A stretch of DNA of 64,000 bases from CAIWXH01 sp964555675 (GTDB lineage: Bacteria; Chloroflexota; Chloroflexia; Chloroflexales; Chloroflexaceae), in assembly GCA_964555675.1 (NCBI GenBank), contig CAZKTU010000008.1, positions 1-64,000 of the forward strand, written 5' to 3'. This document shows positions 32,546 through 42,142 of this stretch, in pieces (position 1 is the first letter of the stretch; every line of letters starts with the position of its first letter). The position numbers were made by a program, and so were the translations under genes. Under the pieces are notes generated by a model. It saw only the letters and a program-made list of their open reading frames with translations. It was not told the origin of the DNA and did not search any database.

Positions 32546-32849
32546 GGGGCGCTCCTTTTCTGGATTAAATAGCAAAGTTTTCCCCTCAGCTGTCGGGATA
32601 TGCCGTATAGCGCAATTCAGCGCTGTATTACTCTGCGAAGATTCAGTGTAGGGCGGATCTCTCCGGGTGATCTGATAATTTGCTGAGGCAAGATTGCGCT
32701 TGAGAATCTGCATACTGATCGAAACGCTGGCGCGCGGGGCGGTCTGGCATCGGAGTTGCTAATGCGCCAACAGCCGAACTGTTTGGCCATCCCGAAACCC
32801 CGCCCGCAAGCCCAATCGGGCAGGTTGGAACTGCATTAGGGCTCGCGAC
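32546..32849. other. Divergent intergenic region
   Basis: About 300 bases between a response regulator and a hybrid kinase transcribed away from each other. It is more AT-rich than its surroundings in its left half (32570-32700), where promoters for both sides would be expected, and holds the second MITE-like element in its right part. No ORF is convincing. Confidence 0.55.
32760..32838. repeat. MITE-like interspersed element, copy 2 (79 bp)
   Basis: Bounded by TAATGC and GCATTA, or by 7-base ends CTAATGC / GCATTAG if 32759-32839 is counted. It shares with copy 1 the segment AACAGCCGAACTGTTTGGCC (one mismatch) and the right part CCCGAAACCC...GGGCAGGTT. It lacks the central GC-rich hairpin of copy 1. 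It ends 11 bases before the kinase ATG, so it may carry part of that gene's leader. Confidence 0.68.
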
Positions 32850-35800
32850 ATGGCTCTTTCCAGCGTGCCGGTAACTGCACCATTCCTCATTCTGGCGGCG
32901 CTGCTGGCGCTGCTGACGAGCTATGCCTGGCGGCAGCGGCGCGTGCCGGGGGCCGTCGCGCTGGGGGGGCTCGCGCTGGCGACCAGCCTCTGGCTGTTGA
33001 CCGCGGCCCTCGAGCGGAACGCAATGACGCTTGATGAGAAGCTGCTCTGGCTGCGGGTGCAGTACCTGGGCATCGTGCTCGTCCCGCCCGCCTGGCTAGT
33101 CTTCTGCGTGCAGTACGGGGCGCGCTCGGGCTGGTTTACGCGACGCCGTCTGGGCCTGTTGCTGATCGAGCCCGTGCTGACCTTGCTGCTGGTCTGGAGC
33201 AACGCGTTCCACGGCCTGGTCTGGTCGCGCGTAGACCTGGCGAACCTGGGCGGGCGGGCCGTGCTCGAGCTGCGCTACGGGCCCTGGTTTTGGGTCCACG
33301 CCACCTGGTTTTACCTGAGCCTGCTGCTGGGCAGCCTGCTCCTGCTCAGGCTGGTCTTGCTCGCCCGTGGGCGCTACCGGCGCCAGGCCTGGGTGCTGCT
33401 GCTCAGCGCACTGGCGCCCTGGGTCGGCAATACGCTCTTCGCCTTCCGCTCGCTGGCCGGGCCGCTCGACCTGACTCCCTTTGCCTTCGGACTCAGCGCG
33501 CTGCTGCTGGCCTGGTCGCTCTTCCGCTATCAGCTGCTGGCCCTGGTGCCCCTGGCCCACGACGCGATCTTGCTGGCCATGCGCGACGGCGTGCTGGTGC
33601 TCGACGGGCAAAGCCAGGTGCTCGACATGAACCCGGCCGCCGAGCGGGCCCTGGGCCTGGCGTCCTCGGCGGCCCGCGGGCGTCCCGTAGGCGAGCTGCT
33701 GCAGGGCGAGCTTGGGCGGGATGCACAGCGCGACCGGCGCGAGGAGCGGCTCGGCGAGGTACAGCTGCGAGGCGCGAACGGCCTGCGCCGTTACGCGCTG
33801 CACCTGGCGCCGCTGCACGACCGCAGCAGCCTGGTGGCGGGGCGCCTGATGATCCTCAGCGATATCACCGAGCGCGCCCAGTCCGAGGCCAATACGGCCC
33901 ATCTGCTCGCCGAGTTGCGGGCCTCAGAGCAGGCGGCCGACGCGGCCACGCGGGCCAAGTCCGAGTTTCTGGCCAACATGAGCCACGAGATTCGGACGCC
34001 GCTGACGGGGGTGATCGGGGTGAGCGAGCTGCTGCAGCGGACCAGGCTCACGACCGAGCAGGCGTTGCTGGTGCAGATGGCGCGCACGAGCGGCAAGGCC
34101 CTGCTGAATGTGATCGACGATATTCTCGACTTTTCGAAGATCGAGTCGGGCAAGCTCGCGCTGCGCCCGGCGCCCTTCGAGCTGCATCGCTGCCTCGAGG
34201 AGGCCCTCGACCTGATCGCGCTCACCGCCGGCGAGAAAGGCCTCGACCTCTCGTATGAGATCGAGCGCGAGGTGCCGCCGCAGTGGCTGGGCGACTGCGC
34301 GCGCCTGCGCCAGATTCTGCTCAACCTGCTGAGCAACGCGGTCAAATTCACCGCCGAGGGCAGCGTCTGCCTCACGGTCGCCGCTCGCCCGCTCGGGATG
34401 CGCCGCTACGAGCTGCGGCTGGCGGTCGCCGACAGCGGCATCGGCATCCCCGCCACGCGCATCAAGCAGCTCTTTCAGCCCTTCAGCCAGCTCGAGGCGG
34501 TGGGCGGCGCCCCGCTGCGCGGCACCGGCCTCGGCCTGGCTCTGAGCAAGCGTCTGAGCGAGCTGATGGGCGGCACGATGGGGGTCGAGAGCGTGCCCGG
34601 AGGCGGCTCGACCTTCCGCTTTACGGTGGTCATGGAGGCGCTCGCGCCGCCGCCGCATCCCCTGCGCAGCGTGGCCCCCGAGCTGGTGGGGCGCCGGCTG
34701 CTGATCGCCGGCGTGCCGCCACAGAGCCGCCGTATGCTGCTCGGGTTGGCCGCCGACTGGGGGATGAGCGGGCGGGCCAGCGCCTCGGCCGAGGAGGCGC
34801 TACAGCTGCTGGACGAGCCCGAGCGGCCCGAGCTGGCGCTGGTGGGTGCGGGCCACGGCGAGGCCGGCCTGAGCGCCCACGCCTTCGCGGCCCTGCTGCG
34901 CCAGCGCTTCGACGCCGAGGCGCTCCCATTGATCCTGCTGGCCTCGTTTCACCAGGGCGAGCCCGAGCTTCGCATCGCGCGCGAAGGCTTCCAAGCTATC
35001 CTGACCAGGCCGGTGAAGGCCGGCGAGCTGCAGGCGGTGGTGAAGCGGCTGCTGCTGGACCAGCGGCCGGAGGGCGGCCCTCTGCCCGAGCCGGCGGCTG
35101 CCCCTGCGCGCGCGGCCGAGGACGAGCTGGCGATCTTGCTCGCCGAGGACGACCCGACGACCCAGACCCTCACCATGCTGTTGCTCGAAGAGCTCGGCTA
35201 CCGGGCCACCCTGGCCCGTGACGGCGAGGAGGGGCTGGCGGCAGTGCGCCGCGCGCCCTACGATATCGCGCTGCTCGACGTGCAGATGCCCGGGCTAGAC
35301 GGGCCCGCTCTGGCCCAGCGCATCCGCGCCGAGCTACCGGCCGAGCGGCAGCCCTACCTGATTGCGCTGACCGCCAACGCCATGCAGGGTGACCGCGAGC
35401 GCTACCTGAGTCTGGGCATGGACGACTATGTGAGCAAGCCAATCACCTTGCCGCGCCTGGCCGAAGCTCTCGCCCGGGGCCGCGCCCTCAGGGCGAGCGC
35501 GGGGCGCAAGCGGGCCGTCGGGACTGTCGAGCGGGCCTCAGACTCGCCGTCCGGGGCCGTCTCGGCGGCGGCGGTCGAGGCCGAGCAGCGCCGGCAGGCC
35601 CTCGGCCTCACCAGCGCTCAGGCCGCCCGCCTCTGGGCCAGGGTAATCGGCGAGTATCTGCGCGACGCCCCGGCCCAGCTCGCGGCCCTGGAGGCCGGCG
35701 TCTGGAGCCACGACTACGAACTCGTGCGCCGTGCGGCCCACCGGCTCAAGTCGAGCAGCGCCATCGTGGGCGCCGGCGACCTGGCTCTGCGTTGCGACCG

Positions 35801-35921
35801 GCTCGAGCAGGCGGCCGCCGGGGGCGCCCCCGGCGAGATTGCCGAGCAGGTCCAGCAGCTCATCGCCGCGTACCGGCAGATCGAGCCCGAGCTGGCGCCC
35901 CTGGCGAGCGAGGAAGGGTAG
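32850..35921 (+). CDS. 7TM hybrid histidine kinase with two receivers and HPt
   Basis: 1023 residues. Seven N-terminal helices (about 8-225) of the histidine-kinase 7TM type, then a PAS domain (about 235-345), HisKA with H379 (LANMSHEIRTPL), HATPase (GTGLGLALS), a first receiver-like domain (about 608-735) and a true receiver with D810 (LLDVQMPGLDG). A C-terminal HPt domain has H964 (AAHRLKSSS). The first receiver has VGAG where the Asp should be, so it cannot be phosphorylated. The protein holds a full phosphorelay except the final regulator. It converges with an acyltransferase gene 3 bases away. Confidence 0.92.
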   Translation: MALSSVPVTAPFLILAALLALLTSYAWRQRRVPGAVALGGLALATSLWLLTAALERNAMTLDEKLLWLRVQYLGIVLVPPAWLVFCVQYGARSGWFTRRRLGLLLIEPVLTLLLVWSNAFHGLVWSRVDLANLGGRAVLELRYGPWFWVHATWFYLSLLLGSLLLLRLVLLARGRYRRQAWVLLLSALAPWVGNTLFAFRSLAGPLDLTPFAFGLSALLLAWSLFRYQLLALVPLAHDAILLAMRDGVLVLDGQSQVLDMNPAAERALGLASSAARGRPVGELLQGELGRDAQRDRREERLGEVQLRGANGLRRYALHLAPLHDRSSLVAGRLMILSDITERAQSEANTAHLLAELRASEQAADAATRAKSEFLANMSHEIRTPLTGVIGVSELLQRTRLTTEQALLVQMARTSGKALLNVIDDILDFSKIESGKLALRPAPFELHRCLEEALDLIALTAGEKGLDLSYEIEREVPPQWLGDCARLRQILLNLLSNAVKFTAEGSVCLTVAARPLGMRRYELRLAVADSGIGIPATRIKQLFQPFSQLEAVGGAPLRGTGLGLALSKRLSELMGGTMGVESVPGGGSTFRFTVVMEALAPPPHPLRSVAPELVGRRLLIAGVPPQSRRMLLGLAADWGMSGRASASAEEALQLLDEPERPELALVGAGHGEAGLSAHAFAALLRQRFDAEALPLILLASFHQGEPELRIAREGFQAILTRPVKAGELQAVVKRLLLDQRPEGGPLPEPAAAPARAAEDELAILLAEDDPTTQTLTMLLLEELGYRATLARDGEEGLAAVRRAPYDIALLDVQMPGLDGPALAQRIRAELPAERQPYLIALTANAMQGDRERYLSLGMDDYVSKPITLPRLAEALARGRALRASAGRKRAVGTVERASDSPSGAVSAAAVEAEQRRQALGLTSAQAARLWARVIGEYLRDAPAQLAALEAGVWSHDYELVRRAAHRLKSSSAIVGAGDLALRCDRLEQAAAGGAPGEIAEQVQQLIAAYRQIEPELAPLASEEG

Positions 35922-35924
35922 CGC

Positions 35925-37175
35925 TCAGTACGCTGAGCGCCTGCGGCGGTTAGACAGGGCCGGCGCGGCAGGTGGGGCAGCAGGGTAGCGCTCGATCAGG
36001 CGGCCTTTGCCGTCGAACAGGTGGCGCAGCTCGCCGAAGGGCCGCTCGATCAGATGGTGGCAGAGGGTGGCGGCGGCGACGGCGAGGGCGATCACACTCA
36101 GGGCGGTGAGCGGGAAGCTCAGCGGCGTGCTGGGCAGCAGCAGCCCGGCGCGCCCAAGCTCGATCATCAGCGGCTCGTGCAGCAGATAGAGCCCGTAGGA
36201 GATCGTGCCGAGGAACTGTGGCGCGGGCAGGCAGAAGGCCCGCTCGAGCCACGAGCCGCGCGGGCCGAGCACGGTCGAGCTGATCAGCATGGTCGTGCCG
36301 AGGGCCACCAGGGTCGAGAAGTAGAGCGCGATGAGCGGGAAGACGCTTTCGAGCATAATGCTCAGGGCGATCAGGCTGAAGCCGAGCAGCTGCAGCAGCC
36401 GGGCCAGGGGGGCGCGGAACAGGGTGGCCGACCGGCGCGCGGCGACGAGCAGGGCCAGCAGCATGCCCAGGCCCAGGGCGTCGAGCTTGGCGGGCAGGCT
36501 ATAGAAGACCGGGTAGCTCTCGGGGGTGATGGCCGGGTGGTTGAAGGCCCACCACTTATAGAGCCCGCTCGCCGCGATCAGCAGGCCGACCAGGGCCGCG
36601 AGCAGAGCCACCCGCCGCCCGCGCTGCTCGAAGCGCGCGCACAGCCGGTAGAGCAAGGGGCTGCAGGCGGCCAGCAGCAGGTAGAAATGCACCTCGACGG
36701 CCAGGGACCAGGCCGGGCCGAGGGTCCAGAAGATATAGGTCGGGTGGAAGACGTGGGTGAAGCTCAGGTGCAGCAACAGGTCGCTCACCTGCTCGGGCTG
36801 GCCCACGAAGCGCCAGGCCCAGACGATCAGCAGGGTCAGGTAGTAGAGCGGGAGGATGCGGATCAGGCGCTTGACCAGGAACCCGCGGGCCGAGCGCGGG
36901 CCGCTGAGCTCGATCGCGGCCCGCGCGAAGGGCAGGAAGAGCAGGAAGCCCGAGAGCGCGAAGAAGACCCCGCTCAGGTGGAGCCCCAGGAACAGGGCGT
37001 GCAGGGGCGTGCCCTCGTACGGGTAGGCGGGCAGACCGGCGGCGAGCTGGGGCGAGTGCTGGTAGGCGTGAAAGACGATGATGCAGAGGGCGGCGATGCC
37101 CCTGTAGGCCTCGAGCTCCTCGAAGCGGCGCGGCTCGGCGGACCGGGCGGCCGCGGCGGTGGGCTGGCTGCTCAT
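35925..37175 (-). CDS. Acyltransferase 3 family membrane protein
   Basis: 416 residues with about ten helices. The family start LEAYRGIAALCIIVFHAYQH includes the catalytic-type histidine, and VKRLIRILPLYYLTLL follows the second helix. Such enzymes O-acetylate or otherwise acylate surface polysaccharides. Its ATG overlaps the GT2 synthase stop by 4 bases, so it probably modifies the product of that synthase. Confidence 0.9.
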   Translation of the reverse strand: MSSQPTAAAARSAEPRRFEELEAYRGIAALCIIVFHAYQHSPQLAAGLPAYPYEGTPLHALFLGLHLSGVFFALSGFLLFLPFARAAIELSGPRSARGFLVKRLIRILPLYYLTLLIVWAWRFVGQPEQVSDLLLHLSFTHVFHPTYIFWTLGPAWSLAVEVHFYLLLAACSPLLYRLCARFEQRGRRVALLAALVGLLIAASGLYKWWAFNHPAITPESYPVFYSLPAKLDALGLGMLLALLVAARRSATLFRAPLARLLQLLGFSLIALSIMLESVFPLIALYFSTLVALGTTMLISSTVLGPRGSWLERAFCLPAPQFLGTISYGLYLLHEPLMIELGRAGLLLPSTPLSFPLTALSVIALAVAAATLCHHLIERPFGELRHLFDGKGRLIERYPAAPPAAPALSNRRRRSAY

Positions 37176-39100
37176 AGGGTGGCGCTTTCCTTACTATGCT
37201 CGGCGCGGGTCTCGCGGGGCGTCACTTTCCACTGCCGCTCGTTCAGGGCCTCTTTGATCATCGCCACGCGGCTGATCAGGTCCTTCAGGCCGCTGTAGAA
37301 GAGCGTGGCCGAGAGGAGATAGAGCAGGTACCAGCGCCAGTTGCGGCGGATCGCGGGGGCGCCGAGCAGGTAGCCGAACAGCACCTGGCCGAGGCCGCTG
37401 CTGAAGGTCAGGGCCGTGGTCAGCACGAAGATCGGGATCAGCAGGTTCAGGCGGGCGAAGCCGTCGCTCAGGGCCCAGAAGGCCAGGACGGCCACGATCT
37501 GCATGGCGAGCCAGGGGTAGAGCTCGCGCCAGATCAGCAGGTGGAACATGCCGAGCTTCTGGCGCGCCGAGAGGAAGGGCGAGCGCATGGCGGCGCCAAA
37601 GTGCTTGAGCGAGACCTGGAACCAGCCCTGGGCCCAGCGCATGCGCTGGTTCCAGAGGGCGCGCATGGTCAGCGGGGCCAGCTCGCGCGAGATCAGCAGG
37701 GGGTCGTAGGCGATCTTGCGCCCGTCGATCAGGGCGCGGATCGAGGCGTCGATATCCTCGGTCAGCATCGAGGCCCGCAGCCGGGTGCAGCGCAGGGCCT
37801 CGGTGCGCCAGTAGCCGTTCGAGCCGCCGAAGATGCCGAAGCCGTGGACGCGCGCGCGGCCAGGGTGGGCGACGGCGTAGATGCTCTCGAACTCGACCGC
37901 CACCAGGCGCGCGACCCAGGTCTCGTGGCCATTGCGGATGACACAGTGGCCCTGGACCACGTCGTAGCCCTCGGCCAGCCAGCGCCAGGCCCGCGTGAAG
38001 CTATCGGGGTCGGGGTGATGGTCGGCGTCGAAGATACCGACGAAGGCCCCCGTGACCCCGGCCAGGGCCGCGTTGACATTCTGGGCCTTCGAGGTGCTGC
38101 CGGCGACCCGCAGCAGGCGCAGCCGCGGCTCGCGCTCGGCCAGCTCGCGCAGGGTCTGCTCGACCGGCAGGTCGTGGGGCGTATTGTAGGCGAGGATGAT
38201 CTCGAGCCGGCCGGGGTAGGCGAGCCGCAGGAAGGCCCTGATGGTTTCGACCACGGTGGCCGCCTCGTTGGGCAGATAGGCGGCGATGATCGCGCTGGCC
38301 GTCGGGTAGGGCTGGGCCGGGGCGGCGGGCGGGCCCTGGTCGCGCAGGGCGTGGAAGCCCTCGTACCAGATCAGGTAGCTGGTGACCAGCAGCATCATCG
38401 CGGTGCCGAGGTAGATCGCCGGGGTCACGTCGAGGCCGCGCCGCTCGAGGACGGCGTAGACGAGCAGGGGCAGGACGAACCCGAGCACGATGGTCGCGGC
38501 GATCTGCAGCGGCGCCCGCAGGCGGCGGGCCAGGGGGGCGAGGAGGTGAGCGGCGCGGCGGAGCGGGCCGGTGGCCGGGCTCCGCTGTGGGCGATAGCAG
38601 ACCGGCTGCAGGTCGTCGCAGAGCCGGGCCTGCGCGAGGGCCTCGAGGGCGTAGGCCAGGCGGGCGTTGAGCGAGCCGGGCACGCTGAGGGGGACGTAGC
38701 CGATGGCCGGGGAGAGGCGCGTGGCCCGGCCGCCGGCGCTGAAGACGGCGGCGACGATCTGCCGGCTCAGCTCCTGGAGGCGCTGCTGGGCCTGGCCCCG
38801 GCCGACGAGCATGAAGCAGAGGCGCCCCTCGCCCTCGTAGCCGACGAACGCCGCGCCGGTGGCCTGCCTGATGTGCTGGGCCAACTGCGCGACGAGCTCG
38901 CTCTCGGCGTGGGCGCTGATGCGGCCGGCCAGCTGCGGCAGCTCGCTCACCGACAGCAAGACCAGGCAGGCGTCTGGCTCGCCGAAGCCGCTGCTGATAG
39001 TGGCGCGAATGAGGGCGCGGCGCAGCAGCCCTCCTGTCAGCACCGCGTGCGTTGCGGTGGGGGAGATACCAGGAAACGGTTGTCGCTGAGGGTAAAGCAT
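37172..39100 (-). CDS. GT2 polysaccharide synthase with degenerate GGDEF-like N-terminal domain
   Basis: 642 residues. Residues 35-175 follow the order of a diguanylate cyclase fold (ACLVLLSVSELPQLAGRIS, ELVAQLAQHIRQATGAAFVG, LSPAIGYVPL), but the GGDEF motif is replaced by GYEGEGRLCFML, so it should be inactive. Two helices (about 195-250) lead to a cytosolic GT2 domain with the motifs of cellulose/hyaluronan synthases: FDADHHPDPDSF, TEDIDAS and QRMRWAQGW (the QxxRW motif). More helices follow. It should polymerise and export a glycan. The GGDEF-like part may sense c-di-GMP or serve as a dimer module; that is inference. Confidence 0.85.
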   Translation of the reverse strand: MLYPQRQPFPGISPTATHAVLTGGLLRRALIRATISSGFGEPDACLVLLSVSELPQLAGRISAHAESELVAQLAQHIRQATGAAFVGYEGEGRLCFMLVGRGQAQQRLQELSRQIVAAVFSAGGRATRLSPAIGYVPLSVPGSLNARLAYALEALAQARLCDDLQPVCYRPQRSPATGPLRRAAHLLAPLARRLRAPLQIAATIVLGFVLPLLVYAVLERRGLDVTPAIYLGTAMMLLVTSYLIWYEGFHALRDQGPPAAPAQPYPTASAIIAAYLPNEAATVVETIRAFLRLAYPGRLEIILAYNTPHDLPVEQTLRELAEREPRLRLLRVAGSTSKAQNVNAALAGVTGAFVGIFDADHHPDPDSFTRAWRWLAEGYDVVQGHCVIRNGHETWVARLVAVEFESIYAVAHPGRARVHGFGIFGGSNGYWRTEALRCTRLRASMLTEDIDASIRALIDGRKIAYDPLLISRELAPLTMRALWNQRMRWAQGWFQVSLKHFGAAMRSPFLSARQKLGMFHLLIWRELYPWLAMQIVAVLAFWALSDGFARLNLLIPIFVLTTALTFSSGLGQVLFGYLLGAPAIRRNWRWYLLYLLSATLFYSGLKDLISRVAMIKEALNERQWKVTPRETRAEHSKESATL

Positions 39101-39409
39101 GCGGGAGAGTTGCTCCTCTGGCTGATGCTTGGCGCTCGTGAGAGGCGACTGGCCTCTTCACGCAGACAGAGCAGGCACGATACTGGGAAATACATCGACA
39201 TTTGCTGTGCAAGGCTCGGGCTGAGGTGCGGATCGTAGTTTCCCGCAGGTTACTTACGGGCGCGTCGGTAGTATTCCGTACCGTAGCGGGGTACAACGTA
39301 GTGAACCGCAAAGCGAGGCTCGTAGTAATGCGTGGTTATGGAGGGGGAACACTACGAGGCCGCCCTGGGGAAGGGCGGCGGGCGGGTATTGTGGGTGGGG
39401 GGCGCGGCG
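39101..39409. other. Intergenic region upstream of the GT2 synthase
   Basis: 309 non-coding bases. The part at 39230-39310 is richer in A/T and holds CGGTA-N8-TACCG, an inverted repeat near 39265-39285 that could be an operator for the synthase operon. No clear sigma-70 promoter is visible. Confidence 0.4.
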
Positions 39410-40243
39410 CTAGATGACGGTTCGACCCCGCCGCGAGTCTCGGGGTGGGGGCGTCAGCCTCAGGCGGCGTACGCCGAGCTTGGCCGCACAGGCCGTGAGG
39501 ACGACCAGGTACAGCAACTGGGACGAGCTATGCCGGTCGCCGCAGCGGCCCTGGGGGGCCTCGGGGCAGAGGGTAGCTGTGTCTGCTGCCACAGGCAGTC
39601 CATGAGCGGCGAACTCGCCGAGCGAGGTGTGGAGACCGAGGGCGACGATATGGCCGAGGGCGTAGAGCAGGCCGCAGAGCAAGGCGCTTTCGCCGGGACG
39701 CATCAGGCCGCGGGCCCGGCGCTCAGCCCAGATCAGCGCCCCGAGGGCGGCCAGGGTGGGGATCAGCTCATCGAGCAAGGTGGTTGGGGGCTGCACTGCG
39801 CTCTGGCCGAGTTGGTGGACAAATGAGACCGCGAGCATGATCGCGCGGCCGAGCAACACCGCGGGCATGCAGATGTCGAGCCAAGTGGGCAGGGGCACTC
39901 GCTGGCGATGGAGCAGTCCCACCGTCGCCAACAGTGCGGCCAGCAGGATGACCAACACGGTCGTGAGCGCGCTCGGCGGCCAGGGCTGCCCGACTATCGT
40001 GAGCCCGCCCGGATCACGCCAGGTAAGCAAGAGCTGCGCGGCCATTGGGATGCCGATCAGCAGGCCGAGCAAAACCTGGTTGATCAGGAGGCCAGGGCTG
40101 ACCCCGCGCTCGCCGGCGCGGCGAGCGGCGAGCAGCACAACGGCCAAGACGCCGATGACGATCAGGGCGTGTTGCCCGAGCCGGTTGAGTAGGATATGCC
40201 ACAAGAGGCCCAGGAGGGGCCCGGCCTCTAGTCCGGTGAACAT
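39410..40243 (-). CDS. Lgt-like integral membrane protein (weak match)
   Basis: 277 residues with seven or so helices. The first 60 residues and the segment PTWLDICMPAVLLGRAI follow the layout of prolipoprotein diacylglyceryl transferase, but the diagnostic GRIGNF-type motif is absent (LGRAIMLAVSFVHQLG stands there). It could be a diverged Lgt paralogue that moves a diacylglycerol or another lipid group, or an unrelated membrane protein. A C-terminal Cys pair (TLCPEAPQGRCGD) lies in an outside loop. Confidence 0.5.
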   Translation of the reverse strand: MFTGLEAGPLLGLLWHILLNRLGQHALIVIGVLAVVLLAARRAGERGVSPGLLINQVLLGLLIGIPMAAQLLLTWRDPGGLTIVGQPWPPSALTTVLVILLAALLATVGLLHRQRVPLPTWLDICMPAVLLGRAIMLAVSFVHQLGQSAVQPPTTLLDELIPTLAALGALIWAERRARGLMRPGESALLCGLLYALGHIVALGLHTSLGEFAAHGLPVAADTATLCPEAPQGRCGDRHSSSQLLYLVVLTACAAKLGVRRLRLTPPPRDSRRGRTVI

Positions 40244-40345
40244 GGTTCGCCCTGGTGGGTAAGCTGGCGGGCAGCCTATAGCGACGCTGTAATAGAATGT
40301 AACACCCGGGCGTGATCCAAAGTTGATCGCAAGTTTAACGCTCTG

Positions 40346-42139
40346 TTAACGTAGGGCCAGGCGGGTGGGCAGCGCGAAGCTGACCGTCGTCCCTTGGCCG
40401 GGCTGGCTCTCGGCCCAGATGCGGCCAGCGTGGCGCTCGACCAGATGTCTCGCGATGGCGAGGCCGAGTCCGACCCCGCCATCGCTGCGCGAGGAGTCGG
40501 CCTTATAGAAGCGGTCGAAGATATGCGGCAGGTCGGCCGCCGCGATCCCAACCCCTGTGTCCTGCACGGCGACGATCACCTCGCCGCCCCCGGCTCGCGC
40601 CGTAACGCGTATCCACCCACCCGCGGCGGTAAACGAGAGCGCGTTCTGCAGGAGGTTGAGCAGCACCTGCACGATCCGATCGCGGTCGAGCTCAAGCTGG
40701 GGTAGGGACGCGGATGCTTCGACCGCAATACTCACGCCTTTCTGGTGGGCTTGGGCCTCCATGCGCGCGGCCACAGTGTGCAGCAGTTCGGGGAGGCTCT
40801 CTGGAGCGAGGTGCAGCGTGATCTGGCCAAGCTCGATCCGCGAGAGCTCGAGGAACTCGTCGACCAGCCGGCCGAGACCCTGGACCTCGACATCCATACG
40901 GGCCAGAAAGTCTCGGGCCGTCGCCGGGTCGTCGATCGCGCCATCGACCAGGGCATCGAGCAGCGCCTGCAGCGAGGCGAGGGGCGTGCGCAGGTCGTGG
41001 GTAATATTGGTCAGCAGCACACGCCGCGAGCGCTCGACTTGCCGCAGCTCTGTAAGATCCTGGAGCATCACCAGGGTTTGTGGGGCGGCCCGTTCGCCTA
41101 GACGGGTGATGATCGCGCGTAGCGAGCGGCCGCTTGTCTGCGGTGTGAGCTCTTCGATCAGCCGCGCGCCCTCGGCGAGGTGCCCGTTGCGCAAGCCCCC
41201 GCCCTGAGTGGCGCGGGCCGCATCGAGGATCGCGGGGCCGACCGAGAGCTCGCTGAGGGGGAAGGGGGGCGGCCTGCTGAGGGCCAGCACCTCGGCGGCG
41301 GCTTGGTTGGCGAGCGTCACGCGCTGCTCGGCGTCGAGGATGAGGATGCCATCGTGCATGGTAGCCAGGATGGTAGCCAGGCGCTCACGCTCCTCGGCCT
41401 GAGCATCGACCAGCTGGCGCAGCCGGGAGGCCATCAGGTTGAAGCTCCGGGCGAGGGCGCCCACCTCCTCGCTCGGCGGCACCGGCGCCTGGGTGTCGAG
41501 CTCGCCCGCGGCCAGCCGCTCGGCCATTGCGCGCAGTTCGAGCAGGGGCTGGGTGGTAAGCCTGGCAATCAGCACCGCGAGCAGAAACGAGATGATCACG
41601 GCGAGCAGGGCGGCCGCCAGCACGGCCAGGGCGATCTCGGCCTGGTTAGCCGCGATCGTGGTCAGGGGCACCCCCAGCCTGACCACGCCCGCCGCGGCAT
41701 CGTCGCGCTCGAAGGGCACGGCGACGTAGAAGCGCTCGTCGCCGGTGGTGGTGCTATAGCGCTGGGTTTCGCCGAAACCGCCCTCGAGGGCAGCCACAAC
41801 CTCGGGCCGATCGACCCTGCTGGCGTAGCGCTCGGGGGGCAGCAGCGAGTCGGCCACGATCGCTCCGTCGAGGCCGATCAGCGTGACGCGCGCCCCGATC
41901 TGTTGCCCCAGCCTGTCGACCAGGGCCTCGAGTTGGACTCCGTCGGCTTCTGCGGCGGCCGCGTCAGCCAGTTCGGCGACCAGGTAGGCCTGGCCGATGA
42001 TCCCGGTCTCGAGCGTTCGCAGGTAGGTGCTGCGGGTCTGGCCATAGAGCACAGAGGCGAGCCCGGCGAGGGTGCAGACAATGAGCAGCGTGTACACCGC
42101 GGCGATCTGCCAGCGCATCTGGCGCAGGATGGGTGGCAT
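40346..42139 (-). CDS. phoR: PhoR-type sensor histidine kinase
   Basis: 597 residues: helix at about 12-32, extracellular sensor (33-165), second helix (about 170-200), HAMP (about 200-255), PAS (about 260-365), HisKA with H381 (TNITHDLRTPL) and HATPase with GVGLGLAIARHLVERH. This is the order of PhoR/PnpS/WalK kinases. It starts 3 bases after the PhoB-type regulator stop. The name phoR is a family-level guess; linkage to phosphate rests on the PHO-box-like repeats near pstS 31 kb away. Confidence 0.85.
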   Translation of the reverse strand: MPPILRQMRWQIAAVYTLLIVCTLAGLASVLYGQTRSTYLRTLETGIIGQAYLVAELADAAAAEADGVQLEALVDRLGQQIGARVTLIGLDGAIVADSLLPPERYASRVDRPEVVAALEGGFGETQRYSTTTGDERFYVAVPFERDDAAAGVVRLGVPLTTIAANQAEIALAVLAAALLAVIISFLLAVLIARLTTQPLLELRAMAERLAAGELDTQAPVPPSEEVGALARSFNLMASRLRQLVDAQAEERERLATILATMHDGILILDAEQRVTLANQAAAEVLALSRPPPFPLSELSVGPAILDAARATQGGGLRNGHLAEGARLIEELTPQTSGRSLRAIITRLGERAAPQTLVMLQDLTELRQVERSRRVLLTNITHDLRTPLASLQALLDALVDGAIDDPATARDFLARMDVEVQGLGRLVDEFLELSRIELGQITLHLAPESLPELLHTVAARMEAQAHQKGVSIAVEASASLPQLELDRDRIVQVLLNLLQNALSFTAAGGWIRVTARAGGGEVIVAVQDTGVGIAAADLPHIFDRFYKADSSRSDGGVGLGLAIARHLVERHAGRIWAESQPGQGTTVSFALPTRLALR

Positions 42140-42142
42140 GCG

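Noticed and set aside
39226..39290. Possible third copy of the hairpin plus TTC-block motif (TGCGG...CCCGCA, then GGTAGTATTCCGTACCG)
   Set aside because: The stem loop is longer, the 20-base block matches poorly, and it points away from any gene start on that strand. It is more likely a separate inverted repeat.
40335..40350. TTAAC-N6-TTAAC, an 11-bp-spaced pair like the PHO-box half-sites
   Set aside because: Only two half-sites, overlapping the kinase stop codon, and with no -10 in the right place for the Lgt-like gene.
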